From Nitrospira sp. (GTDB taxonomy: Bacteria; Nitrospirota; Nitrospiria; Nitrospirales; Nitrospiraceae), in contig JAKDNQ010000066.1 in NCBI GenBank assembly GCA_030456405.1, positions 1 through 10,464 of the forward strand: a DNA stretch of 10,464 nucleotides, written 5' to 3'. Of this stretch, positions 6,271 through 10,464 are shown in pieces; the stretch's first letter is position 1, and each line of letters begins with the position of its first letter. The translations under genes and the position numbers were made by a program. A model generated the notes under the pieces. It was not told the origin of the DNA and made no database searches. It saw only the letters and a program-made list of their open reading frames with translations.

Positions 6271-7343
6271 ACAGGCGGATCGGCACCTTCGACGACTTTC
6301 GTGATGCGATTACGACATACCGGCTGCCGAGAGTCCTGATCGCCGCGATTGAGCTGGACCTCTTTACGTCTATCGGAACTAAAACCTGGGCCATTCCTGA
6401 CCTGGCTCGTGACATGAAAGTGAGTGAGCGAGGGTTGACTATTCTCTGCCGGAACCTCGCGATGGCCGGCCTGCTGAAGAAACAGGGCGAGATCTACCGG
6501 AATAGCCGGTTGAGCGCTACCGCGTTGAACGTGCGCCATCCGGCCTATCGAGGGGATTATCTCCGGCTGATCACGAGTCATTGGGTCGATTGGGTCCGTT
6601 TGCCGGAATCGGTGAAGAGCGGATTGCCGCTCGATCACGATGAGCTGGATGAACCGGATCCTCGTCGTCGGTTCACCTGGGCGATGCATCACCGGACCCT
6701 GGAGACGGCTCCGAAAATTGCGGCTCAGATCGGCCTGCCTGGCGCGCGGACGCTGCTCGATCTTGGCGGTGGCCCCGGCACCTATGCCATGGCGTTTCTT
6801 GCAAAGAATCCTGCACTCCGTGCCACCGTATGCGACCGCCCTGCAGCCCTCGACGTGGCGAAGGAGATTGCGTCGACTCACAAGGCCGGCGCGCGACTCT
6901 CCTATATGCCGCTGGACTTGCTGACAGAAGCCATTCCCGGCGCCTTCGATGTCATCTGGTATTCGAACGTGCTCCACATCTATGCGCCGCAGGACAATCA
7001 AGCGCTGTTTCGCCGAGCGTTGGTGGCATTGAATCCCGGAGGCCGCCTCCTGATTCAGGATGCCTTTCTCCACGACAGGGAAGGGTTGTTTCCCGAAGAA
7101 GCCAGTCTTTTTGCGGTTTCGATGTTGCTGTTCACTGAACGAGGCAATACCTATAAGGCGGCCGAGACGAAGACGTGGTTGACGGATGCCGGATTCAAAC
7201 GGATCAAGGTCTTGCGGATGAAGAAGGGGACGGAGGACTGGGAGGGCGGGATACTGGAAGCGCGGTCTCCTGGAACGAATGCAAAAACGCGCGCGCGCCG
7301 AACAGGGTCAATAAAAAATTCACGACCCCACTCGTCACACTGA
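6267..7343 (+). CDS. SAM-dependent O-methyltransferase-like protein (ASMT/Methyltransf_2 type)
   Basis: With GTG 6267 the protein has 358 residues. Residues 8-90 form the winged-helix/dimerisation domain typical of small-molecule O-methyltransferases (FRDAITTYRLPRVLIAAIELDLF, then IPDLARDMKVSERGLTILCRNLAMAGLL). The SAM-binding domain has LLDLGGGPGTY (163-173), the acidic strand-2 end Asp190 (TVCDRP), FDVIWYSNVLHIY (227-239) and LNPGGRLLIQD. The family commonly methylates hydroxyl groups of quinone, polyketide or indole compounds; the substrate here is unknown. GTG 6267 is preferred over the in-frame GTG 6240 because it makes a 4-nt overlap with the previous stop. Family-like sequence ends near residue 333 (GGILEAR). 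The remaining 25 residues are basic, unstructured and antisense to the convergent membrane protein gene, so the original C-terminus was probably lost. Confidence 0.87.
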   Translation: MNRRIGTFDDFRDAITTYRLPRVLIAAIELDLFTSIGTKTWAIPDLARDMKVSERGLTILCRNLAMAGLLKKQGEIYRNSRLSATALNVRHPAYRGDYLRLITSHWVDWVRLPESVKSGLPLDHDELDEPDPRRRFTWAMHHRTLETAPKIAAQIGLPGARTLLDLGGGPGTYAMAFLAKNPALRATVCDRPAALDVAKEIASTHKAGARLSYMPLDLLTEAIPGAFDVIWYSNVLHIYAPQDNQALFRRALVALNPGGRLLIQDAFLHDREGLFPEEASLFAVSMLLFTERGNTYKAAETKTWLTDAGFKRIKVLRMKKGTEDWEGGILEARSPGTNAKTRARRTGSIKNSRPHSSH

Positions 7344-7626
7344 AGAGAAACAGGGCGCCGGTTTCGCCTTGTCCGCCCAGAATGCTCGTGACCGTGGCGA
7401 GGTCTAAGGCCAATCCTACCGTGCCATAGATGACACAAGCCATGGCGGTCCAGGTCCATCCCATCCACACGAATCCTGCGAGAATTATAGGAAAAACGAG
7501 GAGATAGAGCACCCATCCTATTCGGCCAGACTCCGTCGCAGCCGGTACAATTTGGGTGGTAGTGGCTCCGATGAGGGAGAGTCCCGCAAGCAGGCCGATC
7601 AACATCCAAGTGTGCCGCATAGGCAT
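7204..7626 (-). CDS. Small four-helix membrane protein of unknown function, with an altered C-terminus
   Basis: The frame encodes 140 residues with four likely membrane helices: residues 7-27 (WMLIGLLAGLSLIG...), 36-56 (IGWVLYLLVFPIILAGFVW), 58-76 (TWTAMACVIYGTVGLALDL) and 90-112 (GALFLFSVTSGVVNFLLTLFG). I do not recognise a family. ATG 7626 is used; ATG 7620 is equally possible, and neither has a clear Shine-Dalgarno. An in-frame TAG at 7642-7644 blocks any longer form. After residue about 121 the sequence becomes a Pro/Ser-rich tail (SRPPSPPSPSSSARP) encoded by the antisense of the methyltransferase end, an overlap of 140 bases. The tail is probably not native. The hydrophobic pattern argues for a real gene, though it may be decaying. 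Confidence 0.65.
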   Translation of the reverse strand: MPMRHTWMLIGLLAGLSLIGATTTQIVPAATESGRIGWVLYLLVFPIILAGFVWMGWTWTAMACVIYGTVGLALDLATVTSILGGQGETGALFLFSVTSGVVNFLLTLFGARAFLHSFQETALPVSRPPSPPSPSSSARP

Positions 7627-7666
7627 GATGATAGCGTTGTTCTACCATATACAGCAACAGAGCTAT

Positions 7667-7692
7667 CAGGATGCTGAAAAAATCCGCCAGCG
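7667..7692. repeat. Truncated copy of the palindromic element found after purF
   Basis: CAGGATGCTGAAAAAATCCG followed by CCAGCG matches the left end of the element at 3142 (CAGGCTGCTGAAAAAGTCCA then CCAGC), with three differences over the first 25 bases. The rest of the element is missing: the following sequence (TGAGAAGACC) diverges and there is no right end. Confidence 0.65.
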
Positions 7693-7707
7693 TGAGAAGA
7701 CCATTAT

Positions 7708-7771
7708 TGGCTTGTTTGGTTTGTCTCGTTTGTTCGGTCTCTCTAAGAAATAAACAAACCAGATAAGACCA
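7708..7771. repeat. Imperfect inverted repeat of the TTTGGTTTGT family
   Basis: TGGCTTGTTTGGTTTGT (7708-7724) pairs with ACAAACCAGATAAGACCA (7754-7771), allowing one gap and two mismatches. The loop is pyrimidine-rich (CTCGTTTGTTCGGTCTCTC). This looks like another repeat type I remember from Nitrospira intergenic DNA. It is 15 bases from the truncated palindromic element. Confidence 0.5.
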
Positions 7772-7850
7772 CCCACAACGAGAACGGGCTTTTCTCCGGT
7801 ACACCGAGCCGAGAGACGCCACACAAGTAGCTGTCCGCAGAGCACGATCC

Positions 7851-7885
7851 GGAGTTCGAAGTTCTGAGAAACTCCAGCTTCGAAC
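7851..7885. repeat. GTTCGAAG inverted repeat with an alternative nested pairing
   Basis: GTTCGAAG (7854-7861) and CTTCGAAC (7878-7885) are perfectly complementary, 16 bases apart. GGAGTT (7851-7856) can instead pair with AACTCC (7870-7875), and the two pairings exclude each other. Most likely a degenerate repeat; a switching role is unproven. Confidence 0.5.
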
Positions 7886-7932
7886 CCAGCACTCTCGCCT
7901 TTCTTGCCCGTCCCCCTCTTCCGAATGGTTTC

Positions 7933-7947
7933 TCCCCACAGTGGGGA
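7933..7947. promoter_or_regulatory. 15-bp perfect palindrome, possible operator
   Basis: TCCCCAC-A-GTGGGGA is a perfect palindrome centred at 7940, 58 bases before ATG 8006. This is a plausible place and size for a regulator binding site or a short RNA hairpin (6-bp stem, CAG loop). No second copy is seen in the window. Confidence 0.35.
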
Positions 7948-7990
7948 ATTTACGCTACTAACGTGTCAATGCGAGACTCCAACCCAAGCA

Positions 7991-7997
7991 AGGGGGG
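7991..7997 (+). promoter_or_regulatory. Ribosome binding site fixing the start of the repeat protein
   Basis: AGGGGGG lies eight bases before ATG 8006. The same frame is open back to 7904, but the extra N-terminus is encoded by the palindrome region and lacks its own site. Confidence 0.7.
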
Positions 7998-8005
7998 CTT
8001 CGCAC

Positions 8006-8929
8006 ATGATAATCATCCGATGGCTGTACGAGACGATGGGCGCACTGGGGGAGTGGTTACAGCCGGTCAAACACGCATTCGTGTCTGTGTATCGGGCGCG
8101 GCGGATCGATGGGCAGAGATGGAAGGTGTTCTATGTCGGCTTGATCGCCTATACCATGATCTGCCCAGGCGTTTCGGTGACAGGGTGGACGGCAGATCTG
8201 TCGTTTCCCGATCCACTGAAATCACGGATGGTCGTGGCAGCTGGCGTTGGATATGAAAATGTCGAGACGTCAACGATTACTGTGAAAACATACGATGCTG
8301 ACAACGGCGCGATTCTTTCCGAGGAAACATATGATTTGAACGTGAGAGAGGACGCAGCATCAGCGGGCAGTCAACCGCGCGAGCGGATTTTTGCGGGCGG
8401 AGTCGGTCCGGGGGACGATGGACTTTCAGCGTTCACGCTTCGTGTCTATGACGCAGCCACAGGCCGATTTCTCTGGGAAGGTCTTCTGAATCTCAATGTC
8501 GGGAATCAAGAATCCGATTCCACCCACCGAGTCGTGGCATATCTCGTTGCGCCACAGGCGACGGTCACCCAGGTCCGCAGCCGAGGCGCCATCGAGGGTC
8601 AACCACAGTTTTTCCTTCGCGCCGTCGATTTTGCAACCGGAGAGTTGATGTGGAGCGACCAGTTTTTAGCCGGGGCCGACAGGCTTGCGCGGACAGAGAG
8701 TGTCAGCAGAGCCGTCGCGGCCCAGACAGAGGGGTTAGCGACTCCGTCTCAGCAGATCGAATTTCGCATCCGAATGACGGATGAACGAGATCGCCAGATC
8801 TTGTGGGAAGACATGATTGAGCCGATCAGGGGAGAGACAGATCTGGCAGCCGGACACGATGATGCAGCGGAGAATCTGCCGGCTTGGCGTAGCATAGAGA
8901 TCGAAGAGATGAACAAGAAAGCGATCTGA
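8006..8929 (+). CDS. Membrane-anchored protein with four PQQ-blade-like repeats, unknown function
   Basis: The protein has 307 residues. A basic N-terminus (RARRIDGQRWK) is followed by one hydrophobic segment (about 41-60, VFYVGLIAYTMICPGVSVTG), suggesting a signal anchor and an extracytoplasmic domain. Four copies of a strand-turn-strand motif follow, at 91-113 (TVKTYDADNGAILSEETYDLNV), 143-165 (TLRVYDAATGRFLWEGLLNLNV), 203-221 (FLRAVDFATGELMWSDQFL) and 253-273 (RIRMTDERDRQILWEDMIEP). The pattern xYDxxTGxxLWE resembles a PQQ-type beta-propeller blade, and copies 1-3 are preceded by segments such as RMVVAAGVG, RIFAGGVGPG and RVVAYLVA. Four blades are fewer than in known propellers, so it may be a degenerate or partial propeller. 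There are no cofactor-binding signatures. It is convergent with the peptidase gene, with a 43-base gap and no clear terminator. Confidence 0.8.
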   Translation: MIIIRWLYETMGALGEWLQPVKHAFVSVYRARRIDGQRWKVFYVGLIAYTMICPGVSVTGWTADLSFPDPLKSRMVVAAGVGYENVETSTITVKTYDADNGAILSEETYDLNVREDAASAGSQPRERIFAGGVGPGDDGLSAFTLRVYDAATGRFLWEGLLNLNVGNQESDSTHRVVAYLVAPQATVTQVRSRGAIEGQPQFFLRAVDFATGELMWSDQFLAGADRLARTESVSRAVAAQTEGLATPSQQIEFRIRMTDERDRQILWEDMIEPIRGETDLAAGHDDAAENLPAWRSIEIEEMNKKAI

Positions 8930-8972
8930 TCTCAGAAGAAAAGAAGACGGTTTGATTTACCGGCAGATGCTG

Positions 8973-10403
8973 CTAACCTTTCTTGCCGCGCTCCTTTAGC
9001 TGATCCTCCCACCTGGACTGGAATTCCTCGTACGACAGTGAGAGTTGTGATTGCATGGCAGTGGAGAGCGCCTGCCTAGCTTTGAGTTGCAGGAGAAGAC
9101 CTCGCACTTGAAACATGCCGAAACGGTCAATGAGATAGTGCACCGAAGAGTGTGCTTCCAAATACGCTACGGTCGCCGCATCGTTGGATAGCCCTCCCCA
9201 TCCTCCCTCCAAGGCAGGTAGGGGGATTAACGTAAACTCCTGCGCCAGTATCTGATCTAGATCCGACCAACGATCCCCTGATAATTCCATGGCCAAGCCT
9301 TCATTGAGCCATGTTGGAATGGCACTGCTGGCGAGCCCAAGTTGATCGTGTAGGAGGGCATGTACGAACTCGTGTCGCAGGACGCGTGTCAGCCAGGGAC
9401 GATCCGCCAAGGCGTCCCGCGCAGGAACATGGATGCGCCCGAGTACAGGATCGAATAGCCCATCGGCCCATACCGGACTGCCCGTGGCGCTTTGAAACAG
9501 CGAGGTGCCGTGAAGAATGACGACAACAGTTTTCGATGGAAAATGCCCGAATTTCTGCCCGATCTCTCGATAAGCCTCTTCAAGAATCTCCAACACAGCG
9601 ACCCAGGTTGTTTGATCGACGTCCCCATCGAACTTCACGGTGAAGTGCGTGCTACCTTGACTGGTAAGGCGCGATTCGCCTGCCTCGCCCCCCCGAACTT
9701 TGGCTGTAACGGTCTGTAGATAGGACTGCAAGGCTGGATCTTTTCCCGCACGAGCGATGGCGTGATCGAGATGGCGGGCCGCTTCTCCGAGTTGATCCCG
9801 TTCTTGAGAGAGATCGGCCAGCGCCAAATGAGGGAATGGTTCTTCCGGGGCCAGAACGGTCAGCTGTGTAAGAAATTCCTGTGTCATGGCCGGGTCGCGT
9901 AATTCCCAGTAGGCATGGGCGAGGTTCAGTTGAACGACAGAATTCTTGGCATCGAGTGAGGCAGCTTTCTTAAAGGCCTTAATCGAAACAGCGGTTCCCC
10001 CGGTTTTTTCCTGTTGAATGCCGAGGTTATTCCAGAGGACGGCGACATAGCGACGGATGGTATCGTTGTTTGTGATGGCGGTCGGCAGGCCGACCAGTTT
10101 TGTTTCTGCGGTATCGATGTGTCCCTTTTCGATCTCGTCGCGAATCGACTCCAACAGTTCATGATGCGTCGTCTTTGGGATGACGCTGGGGTCGATCAAG
10201 CGAGTGTGTTTCAGCTCAAGTTCCCGTGGGCCTTTATGAATCGGTTCAGGCGGCTCGCGCTGAGACTCTTCTACAAGAGTATTGGGCTGATCCGATGGTG
10301 GGGTAGGCAAATAGGTCGGCTTGAACCATGCTTGATACACGACGAACAGCCCGATGAGACAGGCGACAGGATAGAGAATGTGAAAAATGTTTCGACGATA
10401 CAT
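8973..10403 (-). CDS. Membrane-anchored TPR protein with a peptidase MA-like zinc protease domain
   Basis: The protein has 476 residues. A single hydrophobic segment (about 8-24, HILYPVACLIGLFVVYQAW) anchors it, followed by a Pro-rich linker (30-60). Residues about 80-235 are TPR-like helices (LWNNLGIQQ... SIKAFKKAASLDAKNSVVQLNLAHAYWELRD and PHLALADLSQERDQLGEAARHLDHAI). The C-terminal domain (about 250-470) has HEFVH at 344-348, a zinc HExxH motif with catalytic Glu345. NEGLAME at 367-373 supplies the likely third ligand Glu368, as in gluzincins and the peptidase MA-like (DUF1570-type) family. It probably acts outside the cytoplasm on an unknown substrate. AAGGGGG at 10409-10415, five bases upstream, supports the ATG at 10401-10403, and a candidate promoter lies just beyond. 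The active-site residues look intact. Confidence 0.88.
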   Translation of the reverse strand: MYRRNIFHILYPVACLIGLFVVYQAWFKPTYLPTPPSDQPNTLVEESQREPPEPIHKGPRELELKHTRLIDPSVIPKTTHHELLESIRDEIEKGHIDTAETKLVGLPTAITNNDTIRRYVAVLWNNLGIQQEKTGGTAVSIKAFKKAASLDAKNSVVQLNLAHAYWELRDPAMTQEFLTQLTVLAPEEPFPHLALADLSQERDQLGEAARHLDHAIARAGKDPALQSYLQTVTAKVRGGEAGESRLTSQGSTHFTVKFDGDVDQTTWVAVLEILEEAYREIGQKFGHFPSKTVVVILHGTSLFQSATGSPVWADGLFDPVLGRIHVPARDALADRPWLTRVLRHEFVHALLHDQLGLASSAIPTWLNEGLAMELSGDRWSDLDQILAQEFTLIPLPALEGGWGGLSNDAATVAYLEAHSSVHYLIDRFGMFQVRGLLLQLKARQALSTAMQSQLSLSYEEFQSRWEDQLKERGKKG

Positions 10404-10418
10404 ACGAGCCCCCTTCGA

Positions 10419-10446
10419 ATCATACTCAATGTATCACCCTAGGCAA
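10419..10446 (-). promoter_or_regulatory. Candidate promoter for the TPR/peptidase gene
   Basis: Read on the - strand, TTGCCT (10446-10441) and TATGAT (10424-10419) are 16 bases apart; TATGAT matches five of six -10 positions. It would start transcription only about 8-9 bases before the ATG, clipping the Shine-Dalgarno. A slightly upstream alternative (TTGTGG / TACATT) is therefore also possible. Confidence 0.4.
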
Positions 10447-10464
10447 GCGCCACAAAGGATTGTC

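Larger units (their letters stand above)
7627..8005. other. Gene-free region filled with degraded repeats
   Basis: No convincing gene lies here on either strand. A long - strand frame spanning it has a Gln/Arg/Thr-rich, low-complexity composition typical of translated repeats. The region holds a half copy of the palindromic element, a TTTGG-type inverted repeat, a GTTCGAAG hairpin and a 15-bp palindrome, each listed separately. It separates divergent genes and must contain whatever promoters they use; I could not pick a convincing -35/-10 pair. Confidence 0.6.

Noticed and set aside
6168..7073. 301-codon open frame on the - strand
   Set aside because: It lies entirely opposite the 145-residue gene and the methyltransferase, which have clear family or operon support. 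The translation is Arg/Gln/His-rich and has no recognisable domain.
7288..7298. Alternating CG run near the suspected junction of the convergent genes
   Set aside because: It encodes an ordinary Gly-Ala-Arg-Ala stretch in the membrane protein and is too short to stand out in GC-rich DNA.
7151..7939. 262-codon open frame on the - strand
   Set aside because: It overlaps the methyltransferase, the membrane protein in another frame and the repeat-filled gap. Its composition is that of translated repeats.
7904..8005. Upstream extension of the four-repeat protein
   Set aside because: It would be encoded by the palindrome and lacks a ribosome binding site. AGGGGGG before ATG 8006 is clearly better.
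1..10464. CRISPR arrays, tRNA or rRNA genes, transposases, phage or toxin-antitoxin genes
   Set aside because: None seen: there are no regularly spaced direct repeats, no cloverleaf-like segments with a TTCGANNC arm in context (the TTCGAA hits belong to a hairpin repeat), and no matching proteins.

Overview
The window looks like chromosomal DNA from a Nitrospira-type bacterium (phylum Nitrospirota). The main support is the intergenic DNA. It carries a palindromic element starting 'GCAGGCTGCTGAAAAAGTCC' plus 'AGTGCTGAG', 'TTTGGTTTGT' and 'GTTCGAAG' hairpin repeats, which I associate from memory with Nitrospira genomes. The moderately GC-rich codon use and the Fe-S type PurF do not contradict this. 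The genus is an inference; the window has no rRNA or other phylogenetic marker.

Layout. Positions 1-3142 hold the end of purL (5' part outside the window) and a complete purF, closely spaced on the + strand: two steps of de novo purine synthesis. A palindromic repeat begins on the last base of the purF stop codon. Positions 3268-3455 hold a possible promoter and a large hairpin, then a secreted thioredoxin-fold protein (3456-3986). A strong GC-rich hairpin separates it from a 79-residue protein of unknown function (4125-4364).

Positions 4412-7343 form a tight four-gene block: a metallo-beta-lactamase-fold protein without the canonical metal-binding histidines, a six-unit TPR protein, a 145-residue unknown protein, and an O-methyltransferase-like SAM enzyme. 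Two of the three junctions are 4-nt start/stop overlaps, so the products are probably made together. This is the best candidate here for an undescribed functional unit, but no substrate can be read from the sequence. The methyltransferase runs tail-to-tail into a four-helix membrane protein on the - strand. Each reading frame ends in sequence antisense to the other, as if a deletion removed both original stops.

Positions 7627-8005 are non-coding and crowded with degraded repeats, including half of the element seen after purF. A membrane-anchored protein with four copies of a PQQ-blade-like motif follows (8006-8929, +). The window ends with a convergent gene for a membrane-anchored TPR/zinc peptidase (8973-10403, -) with its own likely promoter. 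There are no tRNA or rRNA genes, CRISPR arrays, transposases or phage genes. I saw no obviously novel multi-gene defence or mobile system.
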